Assembly: GCF_013407925.2 (NCBI RefSeq)
Contig: NZ_CP060201.1
Span: 4,201,001-4,265,000 of the forward strand
Origin: Pseudomonas protegens
Lineage (GTDB): Bacteria > Pseudomonadota > Gammaproteobacteria > Pseudomonadales > Pseudomonadaceae
Length of the DNA: 64,000 nt
Reading direction: 5' to 3'
The notes under the pieces are model-generated. The model saw only the letters and a program-made list of their open reading frames with translations. It was not told where the DNA came from and did not search any database. Below are positions 27,094-34,852 of the stretch, piece after piece. The first letter of the stretch is position 1. Each line of letters starts with the position of its first letter. The position numbers and the translations under genes are program-made.

Positions 27094-27318
27094 ATGGGCA
27101 ACCCCGTTCCCACGCTGAAAATCATCCTGATCCTGATGATCGTCGTTGACTCGTTCTGGTTCGGCGAGCGCCTGCTGTCCCTGACCGGGTTCAGCGTATT
27201 CGACTGGTTGCCGAGCTCGGTGATCAATCTGGTGGGCCTGTTCGGCAGTCTGCTGATGATTCTCTTCAACGTGCTGTTGATCGGCCTGCTCGCGCGCCTG
27301 CAGCTCAAGCCCGAGTAA
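27094..27318 (+). CDS. small two-helix membrane protein
   Basis: 74 residues with AAGGAAGG well placed before the ATG. Two hydrophobic helices lie at about 9-30 (IILILMIVVDSFWFGERLL) and 44-68 (INLVGLFGSLLMILFNVLLIG). No family recognised. The good ribosome site and the strongly membrane-like composition argue that it is a real gene. It sits alone between the TetR gene and a REPIN. Confidence 0.65.
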   Translation: MGNPVPTLKIILILMIVVDSFWFGERLLSLTGFSVFDWLPSSVINLVGLFGSLLMILFNVLLIGLLARLQLKPE

Positions 27319-27328
27319 ACGCAGTTCC

Positions 27329-27431
27329 TGTAGCCGCTGCCGAAGGCTGCGAACGAGCCGCAGGCTCGCCAGCGTCCTGACGGATGCCGAGGCCCCTGCG
27401 GGGCCTGTCGCAGCCTGCTGCAGCGGCTACA
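27329..27431. repeat. REPIN of the TGTAGCCGCTGCC family
   Basis: TGTAGCCGCTGCCGAAGGCT at the left and CAGCCTGCTGCAGCGGCTACA-like sequence at the right are inverted copies around about 60 bases that include two smaller palindromes (GAGCCGCAGGCTC and CCCCTGCGGGG). It lies between convergent genes. Confidence 0.8.
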
Positions 27432-27439
27432 GGCGTATT

Positions 27440-28294
27440 TCAGCCGTTCATGCTGTGGAAGTGCGCCAGCATCCGTTGCGGGTTGGCGCTCTGGCAGCTG
27501 AACAGCTCGAACGCCTTGACCGCCTGGAACACCGCCATGGTGCCGCCATCCAGGGTCCGGCAACCCAGGGCGCGGGCGTTGCGCAACAGCTCGGTTTCCA
27601 GCGGGAAGTAGACGATCTCGGCCACCCACAGGTCCGCCCGCAGCAGCTCCACGGGTACCGGCATGCCCGGCAGCTTGGCCATGCCCATGGGCGTGGTGTT
27701 CACCAGACCGTCGGCGCTGGCCAGGGTACTGGACAGGTCGCTGCCGGCCTTGGCCCGGCCGGCACCGAAGTGCTGGTTGAGATTGTCCGCCAGACTCTGC
27801 GCCCGCTGGTTTTCCACATCGAAAATGCTCAGGTGTTCCACGCCTTCACTGAGCAGGGCGTGGGCCACTGCCGCGCCGGCGCCGCCGGCGCCCATCTGCA
27901 CCACGCGCCGTCTGGCCACCTCTGGCAGGCCACGGCGGAATCCTTCGGCAAACCCCAGGCAGTCGGTGTTGTGGCCGACCCGCTTGCCGTCCTTGAGGAC
28001 CACGGTGTTGACCGCGCCAATCCCGCGAGCTTCCGGGGACAGTTCATCCAGCAGCGGCAGGATGCTCTGCTTGCAGGGGAAGGTGATGTTCAGCCCGGTG
28101 AAGTTCATCCGTTCGGCGGCTTGGAGCAGATCGGGCAGGGCGCTGCTGTCGAGCCCCAACTGGTCCAGGTCGATCAGCCGGTACAGGTAGCGCAGGTTTT
28201 GCGCGTCGCCTTCGTGTTCGTGCAGGGCCGGGGTGCGTGAAGCCTGGATGCCGGCACCGATCAGTCCGGCGAGTACGCCTGTATGGCCTGTCAT
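27440..28294 (-). CDS. aroE: shikimate/quinate 5-dehydrogenase
   Basis: 284 residues from the ATG at 28294, whose first bases overlap the aroQ stop (ATGA). Seen motifs are SRTPALHE near the N-terminus (substrate Ser/Thr), [18 protein letters not shown] with the catalytic Lys, [15 protein letters not shown] with the catalytic Asp, and the Rossmann [15 protein letters not shown]. It oxidises shikimate or quinate to the 3-dehydro form. Coupling to a catabolic-type promoter suggests a degradative, inducible paralog rather than the biosynthetic AroE; quinate against shikimate preference cannot be judged. Confidence 0.88.
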   Translation of the reverse strand: MTGHTGVLAGLIGAGIQASRTPALHEHEGDAQNLRYLYRLIDLDQLGLDSSALPDLLQAAERMNFTGLNITFPCKQSILPLLDELSPEARGIGAVNTVVLKDGKRVGHNTDCLGFAEGFRRGLPEVARRRVVQMGAGGAGAAVAHALLSEGVEHLSIFDVENQRAQSLADNLNQHFGAGRAKAGSDLSSTLASADGLVNTTPMGMAKLPGMPVPVELLRADLWVAEIVYFPLETELLRNARALGCRTLDGGTMAVFQAVKAFELFSCQSANPQRMLAHFHSMNG

Positions 28295-28740
28295 AGACCT
28301 TGCTCCTTGAACCGCAGGCTGAAGTGTTCCAGCGCCAGGCGATAGCCGTGGCTGCCGAAGCCGCACATCACCGCCAGGGCGATGCCCGAGACAAAGGAGT
28401 GATGGCGGAAGGGTTCGCGGGCGTGGACGTTGGACAGGTGCACTTCGATCACCGGCAGCTCGCTGGCCACCAGCGCATCGCGGATCGCCACCGAGGTGTG
28501 GGTCCAGGCGGCGGGGTTGATCACGATGCCGGCGCAACGCCCGCGGGCGGCGTGGATCCAGTCCAGCAGCTCGCCTTCGTGGTTGGTCTGGCGAAACTCC
28601 ACGGCCAGGCCGAATTCCTCGGCGGCACGGCCGCACAAGGCAGAGACATCGGCCAGGGTTTCGTGGCCGTAAGTCGCCGGTTCACGGGTGCCGAGCAGGT
28701 TCAGGTTCGGGCCGTTGAGCACCAGAACGATAGGACGCAT
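28291..28740 (-). CDS. aroQ: type II 3-dehydroquinate dehydratase
   Basis: 149 residues, the normal type II length. [19 protein letters not shown] at the N-terminus carries the catalytic Arg and Tyr; [17 protein letters not shown] and [18 protein letters not shown] follow with the catalytic His. It dehydrates 3-dehydroquinate to 3-dehydroshikimate, feeding QuiC. It leads an aroQ-aroE operon with a 4-base start/stop overlap. The PcaR-like palindrome and the ACTAACTGGTT element lie upstream, which supports a role in quinate catabolism. Confidence 0.93.
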   Translation of the reverse strand: MRPIVLVLNGPNLNLLGTREPATYGHETLADVSALCGRAAEEFGLAVEFRQTNHEGELLDWIHAARGRCAGIVINPAAWTHTSVAIRDALVASELPVIEVHLSNVHAREPFRHHSFVSGIALAVMCGFGSHGYRLALEHFSLRFKEQGL

Positions 28741-28807
28741 GGGGGTAGATCTCCGTTGTTATTGTCAGCCTCGGGAGAAGGTACGAGGCGCTGGGGAGGT
28801 AAATTGT

Positions 28808-28818
28808 ACTAACTGGTT
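28808..28818. promoter_or_regulatory. second shared element, candidate TetR operator (aroQ side)
   Basis: ACTAACTGGTT, identical to 24202-24212, here followed by AATT so that TAAC-TG-GTTA is a clean inverted repeat. It lies 68 bases before the aroQ start. Confidence 0.5.
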
Positions 28819-28868
28819 AATTTGGTCAATTGATGGCCGAGAGCCTAGGCCAGGAAGCTTGATTAAGT

Positions 28869-28883
28869 GTTCGATAATCGAAC
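28869..28883. promoter_or_regulatory. IclR/PcaR-type operator, copy 3 (aroQ promoter)
   Basis: GTTCGATAATCGAAC, identical to the quiC copy, 129 bases before aroQ and just before the broken DUF2442-like gene on the other strand. Confidence 0.78.
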
Positions 28884-28896
28884 GCTGTTATGGGCG

Positions 28897-29361
28897 ATGG
28901 CCGTGGCAAGGCCTTGCCCGGCAATAAATGCTGAGGTGCCGGTCGATGTGCCCTTGACCCAGGCGTTGCTGGATCAAGCGATTGAACGCGGTGAAGCGCG
29001 TCATGACGCGGGTTTGTAAGTCAGCACCTTGAGCTATGCGGCCGGGTGCCTGTGCCTGGGCTTTGCCGATGGCAGTTCGATTCATCTGCCGGTGGACAAC
29101 TATCCGGAGCTGGCGGCGCTGAGCGACACCCAGTTGCAGCAACTGCAGTTGGGCTTTGCCGCCACGGCGGTGTGCCATGAGGCCGTGGACCTGCAGGTGT
29201 CGATTGTCGGGCTGCTGTCTGCCAGCGAGCCGCTGATGAAGCTGGCGACCCAGTTGGTCGCCTCTCGCAACGGTCGGCAAAGCAGCGCGGCCAAGGCCCG
29301 GGCGGCACGTCAAAATGGCAAGAAAGGCGGCCGGCCGCGCAAGGTGGAGGTGCCGGCCTAG
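28897..29361 (+). pseudogene. DUF2442-like protein gene interrupted by an in-frame TAA
   Basis: One reading frame runs from ATG 28897 (or a nearby GTG, 28936) through VPLTQALLDQAIERGEARHD and on into LSYAAGCLCLGFADGSSIHL, as in DUF2442 proteins where a helix precedes the beta domain, but a TAA at 29017-29019 separates the two parts. The downstream 110 codons remain open to 29361 and end in a basic tail (NGKKGGRPRKVEV). A single C-to-T change (CAA to TAA) would explain it. Restart from the TTG at 29029 is possible but has no good ribosome site. Family assignment is from memory. Confidence 0.6.
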
Positions 29362-29402
29362 ACGCCGGAGTGAGGCCGGTCGGTGCTGGAACCATTCGCT
29401 AA

Positions 29403-29433
29403 TGAATACTGATATCAATTGAAAGTCATTCTC
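29403..29433. promoter_or_regulatory. Fur-box-like sequence upstream of hasI
   Basis: AT-rich stretch with GATATCAATTGAAAGTCATT at 29411-29430 followed by CTC. Its right half fits the Fur consensus (AATCATTATC) well and the left half only moderately. The position before an iron-starvation sigma gene supports iron repression by Fur. Confidence 0.55.
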
Positions 29434-29465
29434 GTCTGACCTTAAGATGCCCGGCAATTTCCGTC

Positions 29466-30005
29466 ATGTTCCAGGGAGTCGGTTTGTCGGACGTGGATCT
29501 CAAGGGACTGTTTCTCAAGCATGCCACTGCCTTGCGTGGGTATCTGGCGCGCAAGGTACGGGACCCGCAGTTGGCCGCTGATCTGGTGCAGGAGAGTTTC
29601 CTGCGGCTGGCCGAGCATCGGCGCGGCGAGCGTATCGACAACTCCCAGGGCTATCTCTACCGCACGGCGAATAACCTGCTGATCGACCATGTACGCCAGG
29701 AAGCGCGGCGCAAGACGCAGACCGTGCCCCATGAAGTGCTGGCCGACATCGAGGATGAGGCGGCCGGGCTGGAGGCTCAGGCGATGGCGCAGCAACAGCG
29801 CAAGGCACTGAAACAGGCGATCACCGAGCTGCCCCCGCGGACCCGGGAAATCTTTCGCCTGAACCGTATCGAAGGCCTGACCCACGCCGAGGTGGCGCGG
29901 CACCTGAACATTTCCGACAGCTCGGTGCAAAAGCACCTGGCCCGGGCACTGGCCTATGTGATGCAACGCCTGCAGGCTACCGACGGTCGGCCGGTCGACC
30001 AGTGA
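29466..30005 (+). CDS. hasI: ECF sigma factor of the heme-uptake locus, FecI family
   Basis: 179 residues from ATG 29466 (TTG 29484 is an alternative). Sigma region 2 is at about 15-80 (LRGYLARKVRDPQLAADLVQESFLRLAEH ... YLYRTANNLLIDHVRQEARR), and region 4 at about 115-165 (LPPRTREIFRLNRIEGLTHAEVARHLNISDSSVQKHLARAL). It directs RNA polymerase to hasR once the HasA-heme/HasR signal releases it from HasS. First gene of hasI-hasS-hasR-hasA, behind a Fur-like box. Confidence 0.93.
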   Translation: MFQGVGLSDVDLKGLFLKHATALRGYLARKVRDPQLAADLVQESFLRLAEHRRGERIDNSQGYLYRTANNLLIDHVRQEARRKTQTVPHEVLADIEDEAAGLEAQAMAQQQRKALKQAITELPPRTREIFRLNRIEGLTHAEVARHLNISDSSVQKHLARALAYVMQRLQATDGRPVDQ

Positions 30006-30068
30006 GTTACGGGAAAAGTCGCGGTCAGACGTCACTGCTTATATATAACGAGAAATCGAGATTCACAC

Positions 30069-31082
30069 GTGAATAGCCAGGGTCCGCAAGAGCGCAGTAT
30101 CACCGAGGCCGCCGCTGACTGGGCGGTGCGTTTGCACGCGGGAGGCCTGAGCGCCGTCGAGCAGGCGCAGCTTGCCCAGTGGCAGGCCGCCGACCCGCGT
30201 CACCCCCAGGCCCTGGTGTTCGCCCGGCAGACCTGGGACGCCCTGGGCGAGTTGCGCCTGGATCCGGAGCTGGCTGGCCCGGCGTCGTCACGGCGTCAGG
30301 CGGGAAGGCCGGCGACGGCGGCGCCTCGGCCGCGCCGCCGACGTCTGCTGCCACAAGTTGCCAGTGCGGCCATGTTGGTGCTGGTGGCTGCCCTGGGCTG
30401 GCTGCAAGGGCCGCAGGCACTGCTGTACCTGCAGGCCGACTACCTGACCGGCAAGGGCCAGGTGCGCAGCGTGCAACTGGCCGATGGCAGCACCGTGGAG
30501 CTGGATTCCGAGAGTGCCATTCGTCTGGATTTCAGCGATGAAAAACGCCAGATCCAGCTGCTGGCCGGCTCAGCGGTGTTTGACGTGGCGCCCATGGTCG
30601 GCGCGGAAAAGCGCCCCTTCATCGTGCACAGCGCCGGCGGCCAGACCCGGGCCCTGGGCACCCGTTTCGTGGTCGGCCGTGAGAGCGCTCAACAAGCCTG
30701 GGTCGGCGTGTTGCAGCACAGTGTCGCGGTGAGCCTGGAGGCTGCGGCGCAACGCGGTGCCTCCGAGCGGGTGCTGCAAGAGGGGCAGAGCGTGCGCTAT
30801 GACCCGCAGTCGGGCGTGGTCGCCCTCGACGGGCTCGACCTGCAACGGGCCACCAGCTGGCGGCGCGGGGTGCTGGTGTTCGAGCGCCAGCCCCTGGGCC
30901 TGGTGGTGGAGCGCCTCAATCGCTATCGCCCCGGGCGCGTGGTGCTGACCAGCAGTGCCCTGGCTCAGCGGCAGGTCAGCGGTGTCTTTCGCCTGGACAT
31001 GCTCGACGCCGCTCTGGTCACCCTGACCCAGGAGCTGCAGGTGCAACGTTTCGACCTGGCCGGCGTCAGCCTGATTTACTGA
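30069..31082 (+). CDS. hasS: FecR-type anti-sigma factor of the heme-uptake locus
   Basis: 337 residues from a GTG start at 30069. The N-terminal cytoplasmic DUF4880-like part has EAADWAVRLHAGGLSAVEQAQLAQW. One membrane segment lies near 97-113 (AAMLVLVAALGWLQG). The FecR domain follows with VRSVQLADGSTVELDSESAI and GTRFVVGRE. The C-terminal part contacts the HasR signalling domain in the periplasm, so heme-loaded HasA is relayed to HasI. It is separated by 63 bases, with a TATATATAA stretch, from hasI. Confidence 0.93.
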   Translation: MNSQGPQERSITEAAADWAVRLHAGGLSAVEQAQLAQWQAADPRHPQALVFARQTWDALGELRLDPELAGPASSRRQAGRPATAAPRPRRRRLLPQVASAAMLVLVAALGWLQGPQALLYLQADYLTGKGQVRSVQLADGSTVELDSESAIRLDFSDEKRQIQLLAGSAVFDVAPMVGAEKRPFIVHSAGGQTRALGTRFVVGRESAQQAWVGVLQHSVAVSLEAAAQRGASERVLQEGQSVRYDPQSGVVALDGLDLQRATSWRRGVLVFERQPLGLVVERLNRYRPGRVVLTSSALAQRQVSGVFRLDMLDAALVTLTQELQVQRFDLAGVSLIY

Positions 31083-31213
31083 GGCCTGCGGGCCTCTTTC
31101 CCTATCCCTGAAAAATAATTGGAAAAAACCTTACTGAGTTTTCCGGCCTGGCACGTCTAGCTAATTGAGATGCATTCGCATAAACAAAAATAGCCAGCGC
31201 AGGGATCAGGGAC

Positions 31214-33919
31214 ATGAGGGTAGGCAGTCGCACTGGAGTTCACGCCGCAAGTCGGTTGGCCCTGGCCATCCACTTGGGCGTAGCAGGACTGTTGGCGGGA
31301 AGCGCTTCACTGCACGCGGCGGAACCTGTGGGCAGCGCCCCGCAGAGTGCCCGGCAGCAACGCGCGCTGGATTTCGATATTCCCGCCCAGGCCCTCGGCA
31401 GTGCGGTGCTGGTGTTTGCCGAGCGGGCCGGGGTGCAAGTGCTGTTCGACAGCCTGCGCCTGCATGGCTTGCACAGTTCGCCAGTCAAGGGGCGTTACGG
31501 CGCCGAGGACGGGCTGGCCCGCCTGCTGGGCAATGCCCCGGTGGCGTACCGCTTTACTGGTGAGCGCCAGGTGACCCTGAGCCGGGTGGAAGCCGCAAGT
31601 GATGGCGCCCTGGCCCTGGCCCCCACCACGGTTTTCGCCGACCTCGAAGGCCGCCAGAGCGACTGGGTCTACAACGCGCCGCGCTCGGTGAGCATGGTCG
31701 GCCGCGAGCAACTGGAGCGCAATCCACCGCGGCATGCCGCCGAGATGCTGGAGGAAACCTCCGGCGTGTACTCGGCCGTCAGCCAGCAGGACCCCGGCCT
31801 GTCGGTGAACATCCGCGGCCTGCAGGACTATGGCCGGGTCAACATGTCGGTGGACGGCATGCGCCAGAACTATCAGCAAAGCGGCCACCAGCAGCGCAAC
31901 GGCACCCTCTACGTCGACCCCGAGCTGCTCTCCGAAGTGGTGGTGGAGAAGGGCGCGACCTCGACCATGGGCGGCGCCGGAGTGATCGGCGGAGTCGCCA
32001 ATTTTCGCACCCTCGAAGCCCGCGACCTGCTCAAGCCCGGCCAGGAGATCGGTGGCCGGATCCGCCTGACCAGCGGCCTGGGCGGCCGCAGCAACGGCAC
32101 CCATTTCATCGGCAGCTCGGCCTTTGCCATCGGCACCGACGCCTGGGACATGCTGCTGGCCGCCAGCGAACGGCACCTGGGCGACTACCAGCCGGGGACC
32201 CGTGGCGGCATCGGCGAACTGCGTACCGGCGGCTGGATGGACCCGTCGATCAATGAGCGGGTCAAGCATTCCAAGGTGGCCTATTCCGCCTCGGTGATGC
32301 GCTCGCGTCTGGCCAAGCTGGGGCTCAACCTGCCCCAGGACCAGCGCCTGCAACTGAGCTACCTGACCACCGAGGTGTCCTACGACGACGCCAACATGAT
32401 GAACACCGAGAACCAGGATCGACTCTGGGAAAAGCTCGGCAGCAGCCAGGTGCATTCGCAGAACTTCGGCCTCGACTACAGCTACACCCCGGACAACCCG
32501 CTGATCGATTTCAAGGCCAAGCTCTATTACGTCGATACCCGCAACGACCAGAGCACCCTGACCCGGCGCAGCAGCCCCGGCTACTCGATCACCTACCAGA
32601 CCGACACCTATGGCGCCCAGGCGCAGAACACCTCGACCTTCGCGCTCGGCGAGCTGGCCACGCTCAAGGCCAACTACGGCCTGGAGTTCTTCTACGACAA
32701 GGTCCGCCCCGACTCCAGCCAGCCGGTGCCCAAGGGCTCGGCGGTCAGCGCCTCGCCGGCGGCGAGCATGACCCCCGAGGGCGACCGGGCCCTGGGCAGC
32801 CTGTTCACCCGGCTGGATTTCGACTACGACGGCTGGCTGAACCTCAACGCCGGGCTGCGTTATGACCGCTACCGCCTGCGCGGCGAGACCGGGATCAACA
32901 CCCGCACCTTCGTGATCGGCAAGACGCCGCAACAGGTCTCGGTGCCGGTGGCCTACGACATCGACAACCAGCAAGGGCGCTTCTCGCCGACCTTCGGTCT
33001 GTCGGTCAAGCCCGGTGTCGAGTGGCTGCAACTGTTCGCCAGCTATGGCAAGGGCTGGCGCCCCCCGGCGGTGACCGAAACCATGATCACCGGCCGGCCC
33101 CACGGTGGCGGCTCGGAGAGCACCTTTCCCAACCCCTTTTTGAAGCCGGAGCGCTCCACCACCTGGGAAGCGGGGGTCAACGTCTTCAAGGAGAACCTCT
33201 GGTTCAACGATGACCGCCTGGGGATCAAGGTGGCCTACTTCGATACCCGGGTCGACGACTTCATCTATATGGCCATGGGCGTGCAGCCCCCGGGCTACGG
33301 CTCACCCGGCATCGGCAACAGCGCCTACGTCAACGACCTCAGCAGTACCCGCTTCAAGGGCGTCGAGTACCAGCTGGACTATGACGCCGGCCGCGCCTAC
33401 GGCCAGCTGAACTACACCCACATGATCGGCGACAACGATTTCTGCACCAAAGTCGCCTGGCTGGGGGGCGTGACCCAGCCGGTGAAGAGCGGCAGCGGGC
33501 GTGGCGCGATCGTCACCGGCATGCGTGCTGATGATGCGGCCAACAACGCCAGCCGCTGCAATGCGGCGATCCTCGGCTCGGCCGAGCACATGCCCATGGA
33601 CCGCGGGACCCTGACCCTGGGCGCGCGCTTCTTCGAACGCAAGCTGGATATCGGCGCCCGGGCCCGTTACAGCGCCGGCTACTCGATCGCCGGTTCCGCC
33701 ACCGGCACCGTGAGCCAGACCGGCGTCTACCCGGCCGACTGGAAGCCCTACACCGTCTACGACCTGTATGGCAGCTACCGGGCCACTGAAGAACTGACCC
33801 TGCGCCTGGCCATGGAAAACGTCACCGACCGCGCCTACCTGGTGCCTCTCGGCGATGTCCTGGCCTTTACCCTCGGCCGCGGCCGGACCCTGCAGGGCAC
33901 CGTGGAATATCAGTTCTGA
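31214..33919 (+). CDS. hasR: TonB-dependent hemophore/heme receptor with signalling domain
   Basis: 901 residues. A signal peptide ends near residue 36 (LHAAEP). A secretin/TonB N-terminal signalling domain is at about 48-125 (LDFDIPAQALGSAVLVFAER), then the plug with SVNIRGLQDYGRVNMSVDGMR, and a 22-strand barrel ending in a terminal Phe (VEYQF). It takes heme from HasA at the outer membrane and signals to HasS. It lies 131 bases after hasS; that gap has GGAAAAAA and CGTCT words, but their spacing is wrong for a standard FecI promoter. Confidence 0.95.
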   Translation: MRVGSRTGVHAASRLALAIHLGVAGLLAGSASLHAAEPVGSAPQSARQQRALDFDIPAQALGSAVLVFAERAGVQVLFDSLRLHGLHSSPVKGRYGAEDGLARLLGNAPVAYRFTGERQVTLSRVEAASDGALALAPTTVFADLEGRQSDWVYNAPRSVSMVGREQLERNPPRHAAEMLEETSGVYSAVSQQDPGLSVNIRGLQDYGRVNMSVDGMRQNYQQSGHQQRNGTLYVDPELLSEVVVEKGATSTMGGAGVIGGVANFRTLEARDLLKPGQEIGGRIRLTSGLGGRSNGTHFIGSSAFAIGTDAWDMLLAASERHLGDYQPGTRGGIGELRTGGWMDPSINERVKHSKVAYSASVMRSRLAKLGLNLPQDQRLQLSYLTTEVSYDDANMMNTENQDRLWEKLGSSQVHSQNFGLDYSYTPDNPLIDFKAKLYYVDTRNDQSTLTRRSSPGYSITYQTDTYGAQAQNTSTFALGELATLKANYGLEFFYDKVRPDSSQPVPKGSAVSASPAASMTPEGDRALGSLFTRLDFDYDGWLNLNAGLRYDRYRLRGETGINTRTFVIGKTPQQVSVPVAYDIDNQQGRFSPTFGLSVKPGVEWLQLFASYGKGWRPPAVTETMITGRPHGGGSESTFPNPFLKPERSTTWEAGVNVFKENLWFNDDRLGIKVAYFDTRVDDFIYMAMGVQPPGYGSPGIGNSAYVNDLSSTRFKGVEYQLDYDAGRAYGQLNYTHMIGDNDFCTKVAWLGGVTQPVKSGSGRGAIVTGMRADDAANNASRCNAAILGSAEHMPMDRGTLTLGARFFERKLDIGARARYSAGYSIAGSATGTVSQTGVYPADWKPYTVYDLYGSYRATEELTLRLAMENVTDRAYLVPLGDVLAFTLGRGRTLQGTVEYQF

Positions 33920-33923
33920 GCGC

Positions 33924-33971
33924 TTTTGCCCGTTGATGGGCAAAACCGCAGCAGGCACTGGCGTGCTGCGG
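33924..33971 (+). promoter_or_regulatory. two intercistronic hairpins between hasR and hasA
   Basis: TTTTGCCC-6-GGGCAAAA (33924-33945) is directly followed by CCGCAGCA-10-TGCTGCGG (33946-33971). Neither has a following U run. They probably set the hasR:hasA mRNA ratio by partial termination or by protecting processed ends. Confidence 0.6.
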
Positions 33972-34001
33972 CCATGACCCACCTATGTACTGGAGTTTTG
34001 C

Positions 34002-34619
34002 ATGAGCATTTCGATCTCTTACAGCGCTACCTACGGCGGTAATACTGTTGCGCAATACCTGACTGACTGGTCGGCCTACTTCGGCGACGTCAACCACCGT
34101 CCCGGCGAAGTGGTCGATGGCACCAACACCGGTGGCTTCAACCCGGGCCCGTTCGACGGCACCCAGTACGCCATCAAGAGCACCGCCAGCGATGCCGCCT
34201 TCGTCGCCGATGGCAACCTGCACTACACCCTGTTCAGCAACCCGAGCCATACCCTATGGGGTTCGGTGGACACCCTCTCCCTGGGCGACACCCTCGCCGG
34301 TGGCTCGGGCAGCAACTACCACCTGGTCAGCCAGGAAGTCAGCTTCAGCAACCTGGGCCTCAACAGCCTGAAGGACGAAGGCCGCGCGGGCGAAGTGCAC
34401 AAGGTGGTCTTCGGCCTGATGAGCGGCGACAGCTCGGCCCTGGCTGGTGAAATCGATGCCCTGCTCAAGGCCATCGACCCCAGCCTGTCGCTGAACTCGA
34501 CCTTCGATGACCTGGCCTCCGCCGGCGTTGCCCACGTCACCCCGGCTGCCGCAGTCGCGGCCGATATCGGCCTGGTGGGCATGCAGGACGTGGGCCTGGA
34601 CTGGGCCATGGTTGCCTGA
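34002..34619 (+). CDS. hasA: secreted heme-acquisition hemophore
   Basis: 205 residues, almost collinear with P. aeruginosa HasAp. Heme ligands are His32 (GDVNHRPG) and Tyr75 (LHYTLFSN), with the supporting His83 (NPSHTLWG). There is no N-terminal signal peptide, as expected for type I secretion, and the tail (GLDWAMVA) would be the C-terminal secretion signal. HasA captures heme outside the cell and gives it to HasR. TGGAG precedes the start. Unusually, no hasDEF transporter genes follow; the next gene is trmA on the other strand. Confidence 0.97.
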   Translation: MSISISYSATYGGNTVAQYLTDWSAYFGDVNHRPGEVVDGTNTGGFNPGPFDGTQYAIKSTASDAAFVADGNLHYTLFSNPSHTLWGSVDTLSLGDTLAGGSGSNYHLVSQEVSFSNLGLNSLKDEGRAGEVHKVVFGLMSGDSSALAGEIDALLKAIDPSLSLNSTFDDLASAGVAHVTPAAAVAADIGLVGMQDVGLDWAMVA

Positions 34620-34708
34620 GTGGCGGCTTGACTCACCCGCGTCGCCCGAGTTTTAGAAAGCCAGGGCGGCGCTGGTGGCCAATTCTGGGTCGCGTCCAGC
34701 CTGGCCTC

Positions 34709-34791
34709 GTAGCAGCTGGCTTGCCAGCGAAGGCGCCGGCCGGATTGGCGCAGCTCTCAAGGGACTCTTCGCCGGCGAGCCGGCTCCTACA
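34709..34791. repeat. REPIN (GTAGGAGCCGGC family)
   Basis: GTAGCAGCTGGCTTGCCAGC on the left and GCCGGCGAGCCGGCTCCTAC on the right are inverted REPs around about 35 bases. It lies between hasA and trmA. Confidence 0.8.
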
Positions 34792-34807
34792 GGACGGGCA
34801 TTGGCAT

Positions 34808-34838
34808 GCCAACAGCCGTCACGAGGACGGCTGTTGGC
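34808..34838 (-). terminator. hairpin downstream of trmA
   Basis: Perfect 13-bp stem GCCAACAGCCGTC / GACGGCTGTTGGC with a 5-base loop, 15 bases beyond the trmA stop. No U tract follows on either strand, so termination would be atypical. Confidence 0.5.
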
Positions 34839-34852
34839 GGTAGCGGGGCGGA

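Noticed and set aside
31121..31158. FecI-type promoter for hasR (GGAAAA and CGTCT words)
   Set aside because: The spacing of about 27 bases is too long for an ECF -35/-10 pair, so I do not list it as a promoter.
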